Shown here: one piece after another, positions 20,801 to 32,017 of the stretch
How the letters are laid out: each line of letters begins with the position of its first letter
Position numbering within the stretch: the stretch's first letter is position 1
NCBI RefSeq assembly: GCF_008831285.2
Contig: NC_045145.1
Coordinates: forward strand, 14,692,802 to 14,756,801
Source of the DNA: Nymphaea colorata
Taxonomy: Eukaryota; Streptophyta; Magnoliopsida; Nymphaeales; Nymphaeaceae
Length of the DNA: 64,000 nt
Direction of reading: 5' to 3'
The notes under the pieces: generated by a model
The model's input: the letters and a program-made list of their open reading frames with translations, nothing else
What the model was told of the DNA's origin: nothing
The model's database searches: none
Made by a program: the position numbers and the translations under genes

Positions 20801-23800
20801 ATTATTAGTTTTTTTCTCAAAGCAAATTTTATAATGTTTTTAATAAAGAAACCTTTACAATTTAAAAAGTTATTTCATAACAATTTATTCATGTTTGGTC
20901 TTGCACATTGTCTTAAGTTCCTAATGTATACTATCTTTGAAATGTCAAGGTGGATATGTTGCTTTTTGCTTGCAGGGAAGCATTGTTGGACCCTCTACTT
21001 TCTAAGTATTCGGTTGTCATTGTTGATGAAGCTCATGAGAGGACAGTCCACACAGATGTGCTATTAGGCATTTTGAAAGGTGTTCAAAAATCAAGGTCAC
21101 AGGAAGTGGTGAACAAGGACAATGTCAAGAACATCGATAATATAGACTCCAATGAAGACACATCAATTGGAAGAGGAAATGGCTGGAAGGGCCAAGCATC
21201 TCCCTCAGGTTGTCCTTTAAAGTTGATTGTCATGTCTGCTAGTCTTGATGCAAGGGGATTCTCTGAGTACCTTGGTGGTGCAAAAGCTGTCCATATTCAA
21301 GGACGGAAATACCCTGTGGACATCCTATATACGTACACTCCTCAGCAGGACTACATAGATGCAGCTTTGATTACCATATTTCAGGTACTTATGGGTTGAA
21401 ATTTATTTGTACTTCTCTTTTTATTTCTTTTGTTTGAAATTCAAGGAATTTTTTTTTGAAGGCATTTATTGCACAACCTCTTTGAAGTCTTCTTCCATAA
21501 CAAAATTCTGTTTCCTGTCTCCGGAAAAACAAAGTGGTATCAGTATAATATATACAAAAAGTATTCTTTGCGATGGAAAAGTCTTACCTGCCGTTGAAGT
21601 AAATTACATTCTCACATTTGGGTCCATTTTACAGAGAAGAGGTTTTCCATTTGTATGGTTCTGCTTCAAATTTTCCTCTAATGGAATTCCAGCCATCAAT
21701 TTTGTTTCTTCAGGAATTTTTTAACTGAAGCCTGCAAGAGAAGCAAAAACAAATTTTAGTTGAAAATCGTCTTGCTCCTTTCTTGCAAATGCTTTTGTTG
21801 ATGTTTTGTGGGTGTAAGAAGTTGGCATAATGGGTTTATACTCCCTGAGTTTCTAACTGGGAAGTGTGAACCACCAAAATTTTTCAACAATGAAATGGTG
21901 TTTTTCTAAGAATTTGATGTCTGTAGTGCAAAAGGTGCACAGTAAGTTGGCAACATGCTTCATAAAGCTGAGCCTTTCTTGAAGCCTTAGTACACGTTAT
22001 TTCTTCCTGCTTATGTCATTACACCCTTTTCTTTCCTCAAATTCAAAAGACAGATTCTTGTGCCTGCATAAACTAAAGGATGGGATCAGGTAATGTGAGA
22101 CTTGTCGTTTTGAAGGCTGACATAGTAAACATATTTCAGCAACAAGAGAATTTTTTTTTTTGGCAGTAATTCTTTTATATGTTCTGCAGTATGGCTGTGT
22201 CCTGTGTCTTTCGGCATTTTTTTTATTTATATGTGGTTTTAAGCAGTGTTTAGAAACTCGCCGAGCAACTCGACCGTCTACCGAGTCAACCCAGTAGGGA
22301 GACTCATTTTTTGTTAAAATTCGGCCTGACTTGGCCATGACTCTGTTTGACTCTGCTGAAACTTGGTTTGACTCGGCCAAAACTCGTTTGACTCAGTGTA
22401 GTCTAGTGGTAAATTTTGTATTTTGTAATTAACAAGGTAATTTGTTTATGAATTACTTCATTAATTTTTGACATGAATCTTCTAACTTATTAAATATAAA
22501 AATTTAGAATTATTGTTCATTTATTAAATTTGCTTATTACAAATGAAAAGTTAAAGCTAATTAGGCTTAACTTGTTGTATAGTGTATTTTTTTCAATTTT
22601 TAAGACATAGGACTCTTTACTTCTTGGTTTTTTTAGTTTTGATAACATTAACTCATCAACATACATGTCAAATTTGTTAACCATTAGATAGTTTTTAATG
22701 TTGAATATATTAATAATTTAATCTTAGTGTTTGATTTGTATTGACTTGTTTTTCATTGACATATTGATTCTTGCCACAGTTTTTTTGAAATGTGCAATTA
22801 TAGAGTAGGTGCAATTGCTTAATTGTGCAATTTCTGGTTATGAAAAAAATTTAGAAAATATAACTTAGTTATTATTTGATGGTATGAATTATACATGTAT
22901 TCAAACCATTTTACAACTTTTTTATGTTTAAATGACAAGTTATATATTGTTTTTATTTTTCTTTTAAAAATAATAGTTAACAAAACCCAGGCTGAGTTAT
23001 CGAGTTGATCCGCTGAGTCACAAGTCAAGAATGAATGAGTCGTTCTTTTAAATATTGGTTTTAAAAGCTAGGCGTCTTGGTGAACATATGAGTGTCACAT
23101 AGTCCACCTCACTGACATAAAAGCTAATTATCATTCTTTTTTCTTTTGCTGATTATATTGCATTTACCTAAAAGCTGCTTCTTCAATATACTGTAACTTT
23201 GTCTAGTTCTGCACATTTTGTGGAATCATGGATTCAATTTCTAACTCCTGTTTCAAGTTGTAGTAGATCCATTTGGAGGAGGATTCAGGTGACATACTTG
23301 TGTTCTTAACTGGGCAAGAAGAAATTGAGTCGGTGGAAAGACTTGTTCTGGATCGTTGTCAACATTTAGCTGAAGACAGTAAAAAAATTTTCACTGTTCC
23401 TATTTATGCAGTGCTTCCTTCTGAGCAACAAATTCTGGCTTTTAAACCAGCTCCCCACGGATTCCGAAAGGTACATGTTTTCGTCCTTGATTTGCATCAT
23501 ATAACATGTGCATGTACAGGTGTTGTATACCGAACACTCATCATGTACACAATATCACAGTTATTTGTTTTTTTTTCTCTTGACAATTGTGTATTCAGAA
23601 GTAAAGCTCTTAATTTTATCTATTTGTTATTCCCTTGTCCAATGGAATGTCTGTGGACTTTATCATCATGATGATAAATTAATTTTGAGTCTTTGACATA
23701 TAGCACTTTCCTATTACAACTGAATCACCGATTGTTCAGATGGAGGTGCTTGATTGTGAAGCAACTCTGTGTGAAGTTCCTTTGAGATACTTGTACGGGC

Positions 23801-26800
23801 TCTGATAAATTCATTTGGTTGTTGATTCCTTCAATGCATTATTTGTTAATGGACTGTTGCGTGTGTTTTTTCATGCCTCCTTGTTATCTAGAGCACATCT
23901 ACTTCATAAAGGGAGTTCTGTTCTCCAAGTTGCTATACTGATAGATTTTTTTATATTTCAGGTTATATTGGCAACAAATATTGCTGAAACATCAGTGACA
24001 ATTCCTGGAATCAAGTATGTGGTTGACCCAGGATTGGTTAAAGCACGTTCTTATCATCCACACACTGGAATGGAGTCACTAGTTATCGTCCCTATTTCAA
24101 AAGCACAAGCTCTTCAGAGAAGGTGGATTTTTTTTTTGTTCTTTTTTATGGTAGTGGAAGATCCTACTGACATCCTTCTCCCTGTTTTTTTGTTAATTCA
24201 AGTCATGGATATGTTTTTAGTCTTTACGTTTCATTGCGATCTCTTGTCTTGTCTCTGTCGATCATTCATGTAAGACTGGATAATAAAAGGTCTCCGGTAC
24301 TGGTTTAGACAAGTTGTCACTTTAGTTCATCTATATATGATGAAAGAAAATCTCGTGGGTCCTCTTTGTTACATCTTGGAGGCTGACAATGAAACACAAA
24401 CAAGATTCCCCCCTTCTCATTATGGGGACCTACATGCCTGCCAATATACAGGGGAACCTTTTGTTGAAACCTGCAGTTTTTGGTTCTCCATTGTGTGTGC
24501 AGCCTCCTTCATTTGTTCACTACAGCCCCTCATGTAGCCCTAGATCAGAAAAAATGTGGATGAAAGATGTTATAGTAGGACCTATCCTAAGTCACATGGG
24601 TATGGGTGCAGTTTGGGTATGGGCACGGAGATACGGGTACGAGCACAACAACTTTAAAAAATGCCGGTATAGGGGGTAGGGCAGGATGTATGTATGTATA
24701 TATGCAAAATAACACAAAAAAATCAAAATTAAAGCAACATTTTAGCAAACAAGTGATATAAATAAAAACATTAGTATGTTAATGAACAATAACTCTAAGA
24801 ATAGAATGAAAAGTAAGGTGGAAAAAATTAAATCAAAGTAAAATTTAAGCAGTTTGAATTTAAAGTTACGCGAGTGTGTCCAAGTACCCATTTTGGATAT
24901 GGGTACGGCGACACAGGTACGTGGACCTTACTGAAGTACCCTTGTGACTTAGGATCTATCTAGTATAGCCGTTGCCCTGAGCTTAAATCTGGCAGGTCTT
25001 GGCTCAACATACTGAGAAGCATATATGAAGTAGAAGAACGACAAGTAAGAGGAAGGAGAAGAAAAAGTGACAAATATAGGCCAGTCAAATGTCCAATGTT
25101 GTTTCCATACAAATTTGACAAATTCTTTGTTACAATGGCCAAGGTATCCGAAGTCATGCTACACTTAGACATGTCAATAGAGGTGCTTCTGCTTTTTAAA
25201 AGCACTTGTTTACATTGGGGAAGTTATTGGGGAAGCTTTATAAGAAAGCTTGATTGGTCCTTAAAAGAGCTGATGTATAGTTCTGTGTGGGGCCCAGCAC
25301 ATTTTTGACGTGAAATAACTCAAAATAGAAAACTGACCCTCTGATATGATTCGTACAGCAAGTTCAAAAGAGACAAAATGTGCTTGACATAAAGGTAAAA
25401 ATACAACACTAAAAACTAAAAAGATACCACTACATTGTTCGCAAGGGTACAAAATAATGCATTAGATTCTATGTTTTCTTGATAATGTTCTCTTGATTTG
25501 TATTCCATCTGTGCAAACTGGAAACTAACAAACATTGAATGTTTCAGTGGTCGTGCTGGTCGTGAAGGCCCAGGGAAATGTTTCCGTCTATACACAGAAG
25601 ATGAATTTGACAAATTGAAAGACTCTACTGAACCAGAAATTAAGAGATGTAGCCTTTCAAATGTTGTGCTACAGCTGAAGGCTTTTGGATTTGATGATGT
25701 CCTTGGATTTGATTTCATTGATAAACCTTCAAGGTGGGAGGTTCTCCTGTTTAAGTGAGATGGTCCTTATTTGTATAATCTAGAATGCCTGTATATGGTT
25801 TTTATATCTTCAACATGATCACTTGGCAAGACACAATCTCCTTTTTTTACTTTACAACATTTGATGTTGTCCATAATTCTTACCAATAATTGTGGCTTCT
25901 GTTAAAGAGGCATCTGCTTTGATTGCTTCACATCTGCATATTTTTTTTTTATCGAGTACTACATTTTTTATTCTATATACCATATTTCCATGTTGTTTTT
26001 AGTTGATCACACCGTAGTGTATTTCTGTCTGGGAAAAGATGCATCTGATTGCAATTTTTGTTCTGCTCTTTATGCAGCAAGGGCAGATGATTAAGTGATG
26101 ATAAAGATACACCAATATTACAAGATTATTCATTATAGTGATTTGTTTTTGTCTGGTTTTCATGATGGTCTCCCTACATGATGTAACAGTCTTTAGATCT
26201 CATGCACTGTTCTCATAAAATGGTTAGGTTTCAAAAAGAAAATGATCGCTCCTTTATTTTCCCAACGTAATGAGTAGTTGACATTTTGCCATACTGGAAA
26301 TTGCTTTTCTGCTTCTGTCCAAAACTAGTAGCATAACTTCATGCAGAAAATGATGCAGGATGGCCATTGTGAAATCCTTGGAGCAATTGTATGCTCTGGG
26401 AGCACTGACTGATGAAGGTAAACTGTCAGATCCAGGTGGGCATCATATGGCTCGGTTACCATTGGATGCCATGTATGCCAAAGCGCTTATCCAGGCTAGC
26501 ACCTTCAACTGTTTGGAAGAAATGTTAATAGCGGTAGCAATGTTGTCGGTTGAATCCATTTTTTACTTCCCCAGGGAAAAGATTGATGAGGTACATTTTA
26601 ATATGGCTGACCTTGGTTGTTTAGGTAGCTAGTTGTATTTTGTGCAGGTTATCTCATGCTAGTGTGCTGTTAAGAATCTGTGTATACAGGTGCTTACTGA
26701 AAGACCATATATATACCGGTCTGCTTTACTTCCTCCATTCGGTTGTATGCTGGTTGATCTTTTTTCTTTTTCTGGTATGATAGATTGCTCTCAGGTGTTT

Positions 26801-29057
26801 ACTGAAATGCCATGTGTGTTGTATCTTGATTCAATGACCTTTTTATGCAGAGATGATAGGAAACCTTGCTTGGAGGAGTGTGCTATTTATGAGTGTTCCT
26901 ATTTTATCTGACTTGTCAGTAATGCCATCTTTTAATTTCTAGGTTGTCCATGTTCGCTGTGTTCTAATAATCATATGAAAGCCTGCTCAGTTTTGCTGTA
27001 ACATTTGCTGCATGTCCATTAGGGGTCCTGTTATCAAGTTAGGAGAGGCAACAAAATTCAGAATTTTCACCTACTTAGAGAACAAGTTACTCCTCACCAT
27101 AGGATTAAATTGATGGAAATGATCATTTGCACCAATTGTGCCTGTGAGCATAAGTAAACATCAATTCCTTTCAAGGAAATTAATGTCCATTGACTTTTTT
27201 TTTTGGGAGTTGTGTAAGTTCCAGTCTCTCAGGGCCACCACTATGACACCCCAATTAGATTCACAATTCAGAATGCTGCCAAGGTATCAGCAAAGAATTT
27301 GTCTTCTCCTAGCCGGTAGAGTTAAGGGAGAGGCTTCCAGCCCCTCAGTTTCTGGCCTCTGATTTCCATACAACTTCCTGTGCCTATGAAGATTCACTAC
27401 CTGAAATATGTGCGTATTAGGGACTCAGAGATATAAGATTGTATAACCATGTGCCTTTGATAGGTCCCAGCTTGCTATGAATGAATAAGGAGATAACAGT
27501 TTTGTATTCTTCATCTAATTCAGACCATATGTGCAACTTTATCTAATCATAGAAATATAATCGATGAAAACTACCAATTATCAGTGCAATGTATACCCAA
27601 ATATATGCATGTTAGGTACTGGGTTGTTATTAAGGTAAGCCACAATGCTTGCTTCCATCTGAGATAAGTTTCTGTAGATTCAAGACATGTAGGCTGCAGG
27701 CATTCATGGGTTGCACATGTGTTTGCATTTGGATTTGAAACAGTTGATAAATCGATTTGCATTCCCAGGCAAGGGCTGCTACGAAGTGTTTTTTAAGTTC
27801 AGATGGTGATCACGTTACTTTGGTGAATGTATTTCGAGCTGCTGTAGACAGTTTGCAAAAGACCGAGGGGTTAATCTCCACAGATGTGAAAAGCAGATCT
27901 AGTGAAAGGAAACTGAATAAATGGTGCAAGGATAATTTCATCAATAGCAGATCATTAAGGCATGCTCTAGACATTCACAGGTCAGCCCAATCACGTTTTT
28001 TGTTATGAACTTATAATATGTTGGTGAATTTGTCCTTTTAACTTCTCGTCTTTATAAACATCCCACTTGTTTGCCGATCCAAACTGTAGCTCTATAATCT
28101 TTGGAATGCCTGGTGGAGCTTTTGCTTGTATAGAAAATGTGAAGATGACCCTGATTATAATAGATTCACCTTGCAGAAGAGAGTTCTAAAGACATGGTTG
28201 TGTGTTCAATTACCTTAGATTTAGTGTCTTGACATGGATACACATCTGGCTTCAATTTCCTGTCACATGCTGAAATGCTGGAAGTTTCACAAAGATGGTA
28301 TCATCCTATGTGTACAAGTGAGGGAGATGTGTAGCATTCAATTATGGTTAAGAACCTAGACCTAGCTTTCTTTGAAAATAATATTTTATCTGGTTTAAAG
28401 AGTTCTTGGTGGGTGCTGGAGTGGATATGCTTCTATGCTTTTACCTTTCTCTCTAAATCACTTGGATATCTTTTCCCTTTCCATGAAACAAGTCCACAGT
28501 ATGTTCTATCTGGCAAATGATATTTTTGGTTCTTTTTCTTCTTCATTTTTGCAGGCAAATTTGTCGGCATGTTAAAGACATAGGCATGAAGATTTCTTCT
28601 TGTGGGGATGATATGCTTCAGTTCCGCAGATGTCTTGCTGCCTCTTTCTTTCTCAATGCAGCGATGAGACAAGCTGATGGTTCCTATAAGTATGCATAGA
28701 TGTATTTTCTAGTTTAGAGTATATATTACATGTTCTTTACGACGCTGCAATTAGGCATCTTTGTCCTTTTACATCTTTTCATCTCTCACTAGTAACAATC
28801 TAGAAATGCCTGTTTGATTTGGCTGGTGATTATGTTTTTTCAGGGCCTTGGCAAGTAGCTTGACCGTGAAGATTCACCCATCATCTGCACTATTTGGAAC
28901 GAAACCGGAATGCATTGTTTTCAATGAGCTGGTGCAAACACAACAAAAGTACGTTCGTAATACTACTCGGATTGATCCACTGTGGTTGACAGAACTAGCC
29001 CCAAAATCTTATGGATGCATACAAGAAGGACGTACGATGTCTACACTGGTTAATTGA
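14802..29057 (+). CDS. RID1: DEAH-box RNA helicase, RID1/DHX33 type, 12 exons, 740 aa
   Basis: Exons: 14802-14926, 18043-18089, 18305-18385, 20031-20247, 20976-21384, 23267-23470, 23962-24122, 25548-25733, 26359-26590, 27769-27980, 28555-28689, 28844-29057 (2223 nt, all phases agree). Helicase motifs in order: I GETGSGKT (76-83), Ia TQPRRVAA, Ib TDGMLLR, II DEAH (174-177), [42 protein letters not shown] (413-422), then the winged-helix/ratchet and OB-fold region ending in WLTELAP. It unwinds RNA with ATP; DHX33-like proteins act in ribosomal RNA and pre-mRNA processing. The remembered Arabidopsis counterpart is RID1 (At1g26370), needed for cell proliferation in root formation. The start MPSMAG matches that protein. 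Intron 1 is 3.1 kb. Introns 1, 4, 5 and 7 hold small transposons. No frame lesion is seen. Confidence 0.93.
16189..17184. mobile_element. MITE-like element in helicase intron 1
   Basis: The left end reads CTTAGTTGTTAGGGCGCC; the right end, inverted, reads CTTAGTTGTTAATTAAGG. The flanks GTTACAAT (16181-16188) and GTTATAAC (17185-17192) match at 6 of 8 bases, as in an old 8-bp target duplication of a hAT-type element. The ends carry GCCTTGG/GCCTAGGC motifs and the centre is AT-rich and non-coding. Family assignment is inferred. Confidence 0.6.
18820..19760. repeat. Degenerate CCTAGG-rich blocks in helicase intron 3
   Basis: Blocks rich in GCCTAGG, CTAGGCAC and AGGTGAGCCT occur at about 18820-18960 and 19620-19750 and flank an AT-rich middle. 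This resembles the element in intron 1, but I could not place terminal repeats or a target duplication. Inside lie a CT run (about 19388-19424) and a GAA/GAG run (about 19548-19590). Confidence 0.35.
20346..20745. repeat. Decayed MITE-like element in helicase intron 4
   Basis: The right end, inverted, reads CTTAGTTGTCAAGATCAG, sharing the first nine bases with the intron 1 element. Both ends are rich in GACTAGTT/CCTAG motifs on either strand. The left boundary is uncertain. Confidence 0.4.
22244..23057. mobile_element. hAT-like MITE in helicase intron 5
   Basis: It begins CAGTGTTTAGAAACTCG; its right end inverted begins CAATATTTAAAAGAACG, 11 of 17 identical. Flanking octamers GTTTTAAG (22236-22243) and GTTTTAAA (23058-23065) match at 7 of 8, the target-duplication length of hAT elements, and CAGTG is a hAT-style terminus. 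Repeated ACTCGGC/GACTCG motifs crowd the ends. It is 814 bp long and encodes nothing. Confidence 0.7.
24587..24952. mobile_element. MITE with well-preserved ends in helicase intron 7
   Basis: Terminal inverted repeats CTAAGTCACATGGGTA and CTAAGTCACAAGGGTA match at 15 of 16. Target duplications GACCTATC (24579-24586) and GATCTATC (24953-24960) match at 7 of 8. Length 366 bp, non-coding, with GGGTATGGG/GGGTACGGC motifs next to both ends. The 8-bp duplication suggests mobilisation by a hAT-type transposase. Confidence 0.85.
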
Positions 29058-32017
29058 CAGGAAACAGAGATAGTGGTTTACTTTTTTGGTCACTCGCGTT
29101 CTTGGATTTCGTTTTTGATCTTTCACTGATCCTGTTCAGGAGCTCCTTTGCTGAAGGGGGGTATGATATCATGGTTAAGCAGGTTCAGAAAAAATGTTAA
29201 CCCATTTGTAATTTAACATTGGCTTACGCCTTATATAGTGAACTGTCTTTTTCTCTGGTTAATAAGTTGTACCTCAAATGCTATATTCTATTAACGTTTG
29301 TAATAATGAAAAATGAAGTACATTACCGCCTTTCCCGAGAGTTGTACATCAGTTTATCATCTCACCTTGTCTAATCATGGTTCCTTTCCCAAGGTACTTA
29401 TGTCATCCGGTGTTAGATAAGTTGACAGGTTCGTTAAAAAGTGTCATCTAAAAAGACCTTTCCCACGGTAAGCTTTTAGGTTACGTTTGATGACTTTCGA
29501 TTGTAGATCCGGGTTCGATTTTTGGGCCGAGGATCCTAGATCCGAGGTTTTGAAATCAGACCTGTAAAAATGAACTCGGTTGGTGGGTTTTTCACGAACG
29601 GGGATTTTCGCAACATTTTTTCAGAAAAAGGGATTTTTTGTGGATTTCTTTCTTTCTCTCATCCGGCCATGGAGTTCAGTCGGCCGGTGTTTGGGCTTGC
29701 TGTTTGAAGTGGGTCTCTCTCTCTCTCTCGGCTAATTCATTCCTTGATTTACATAGGCGATAGAGTTAGCAGCGTCCTTTGGGTGGTTAGTAGAAGGTGG
29801 TTAGGGCTCCATTGGGTTTTGGTTTTTTCATATTTTCTTTCAATGTTCAATTTTTTTGATCGGAATGGCCACTCGTTTTCTTTTCTTCCTTTTATTTGTT
29901 TTGATCAAGCTCAACAGACCAGATCCTGAAATTTGTCCCTGCTGACCTGAGCGTTCTTCTAGTTTCTTTTTTTCTTTTTTCTTTTTCCCCTTTTTCTAAA
30001 GGTTTTTGATGAAGATGATGGAGATTGGGGAGAATGGGCATGATGAAGATAAAAGCTCCACTCTTCTGAATATGATTCGTTGAGGATACACTGCTGGCAG
30101 AATCGAGGGTCTTAGCCATGGCTGAACGTTGGGGTTGGTGTTGCAGGCATTGGGCGGTCCGTCCATCCGTCCGGAAGAGAGGTCTCCAGTTGAAGGCTGG
30201 TCCGCCCCCGTCCGGTAGGTCAGCCGGAAAATGGCGGGTGGAAGGAGCGGTCGGTGAGGAGGTGAAGCTCGCCGGGGAAGATGCAGAAGCGACCGTCCAT
30301 GAAGATGCCGAAGGGACATTCACAATCGTGCGAGAGATGGGAAAAAAAAAAGAAAGAAAAAAAAAACCGGATAAAATGTGATGTGTGATCATAAAACTGT
30401 AGATTTATCGACAGATCCGACCCTCGGGTCTTTAACTCCACGGTTATCAAGCACACCCCTTTTAAAGTTGAAAAAGAAATAGTTGAAATTATGTTGGGAC
30501 GACAAGTTTGGCTTCTTCCCGTCTCTCAAACATTTGTTAACGTCAGACTCTCTCTCTCTCTCTCTTATGAAAAACTCTCTCTCTCCAACACCTCTTTTTT
30601 TTTTTTAGCTAAAAAGAAGTTTGGCATTCATTAAAAGTTTCAATTAGGTTTTAGCAAACTGCCAAACTTGGTGTACCAAAGACATGTCTATGGGCAAAGC
30701 TTAATTTCTTTATAACCAGGTTCGGCAACTTCAAACTAATTACCCTGTCTTGATTTATATAACTTTTGATTGTCGAATCGAAGCAGGCTATAAAACAAAC
30801 TGGAAGTCACCAGATTAATGTCGGTATTAGTTGTCACTATTTCTTATTTTAAGCATAAGGATATAATTTTATATTTTTTTTGTTGAATCTGAATCGGCTA
30901 GATATAATGAATCCGTTAAATTCGCTCCAATTTTCAATTTTATTACACTCATAAAGATAAAGCCAAATTTAGCATGTCTATCGTAGCTAAGCTATCGTTA
31001 GAAATAGAGTGCGCGACCATTAATTTTTCCCTTACCTCTTTGACTTACAAGTTCTTTTTGTCCAAAAAGTCCACTTGACCGCCCCTCCATAATTTTTATA
31101 TCTTTAATGTATGGTAATCTAAAAAAATAAACGTTCAAACATGTCACCCTACTTCTTTTACAAAAACTAACCTTTTTTATGTTAGGAATGTAGAATGAGA
31201 GTGACATGTTGGTCTAAATAAACAGTACTTCTTACAAAGCCTTTCACTTTTGCAAAAAATATAAAATACCTGGTATTATCTTCTTTAAGTTCAGATAAAA
31301 AAAAATTCTGGGAAATCTTATTATGAGAAAAAAAAACTTGACATGGACAAATGTAGTGATATTTTAATGTTTTTCCAGAAACAGTTGAAGAAAAAACGAT
31401 AGGAACGCGATTTAGAATGTAAAAGAAGGAACGTATATGAAATATTAAGCCTACGGAAAAAATATAATAGTTTTTCATAATGTAACTAGATTTAACAACA
31501 TATGGTAGTTTGATAGATGTTATATATATACAATACGATGTTCAAAATCTATCTCTTCGCTTGTTAATCTAAAAAGTGAAAGCAAAAATTTGTATCCGTC
31601 ACCTTAAAATTTTTGGTTAGTGAGTGCCGTCCACCCATCTTGATTCTTGCATGTGGTTGAATAGAGCTGGCAGTTCATCAAGAATGTCGTGTTTTTACTA
31701 TATTTTTAGCTAGTAATAAACTTTTTGCTTGCTACTCATCATACTCGATTCAGCGATCCAGCTGGATGACCTGATTGGCAGACCGAGGTCGACGAAGAAC
31801 CGGTAAAGCTCTGGTCTATAGTTTGCTGGTCCTCATCCATACTCTCTCACACACAATCAAGTGCCCTGAATGATTGAATCATCAGAGACCGGAGCCGGCA
31901 GCTACCGAGTGCCTTAAATTTCCAGATATGCAATTGCGTTTACGGGCCTTGGGCAAATCTACAACAATATACAAAGAAATTTGAACAAAAGCATTCAAAC
32001 AGTAGACATGGCCACTC
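29058..32017. other. 3' flank of helicase and intergenic DNA
   Basis: The first roughly 300 bp are the probable helicase 3' untranslated region. The rest contains the candidate element at 29479-30457, CT runs near 29713 and 30549, and AT-rich sequence without a recognisable gene. Confidence 0.6.
29479..30457. mobile_element. Candidate MITE-like element with an internal GC-rich segment
   Basis: The left end reads GGTTACGTTTGATGAC; the right end, inverted, reads GGTGTGCTTGATAACC. Flanks GCTTTTAG and CCTTTTAA are partly alike. A GC-rich island at about 30118-30330 stands out from the AT-rich surroundings and may be a captured gene piece; on the minus strand one frame reads through it without a stop but matches nothing I know. 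Confidence 0.35.

Noticed and set aside
21997-22380. Minus-strand frame with repeated AESN/KSGR-like words
   Set aside because: The repeated words come from the ACTCGGC motif arrays of the MITE end at 22244.
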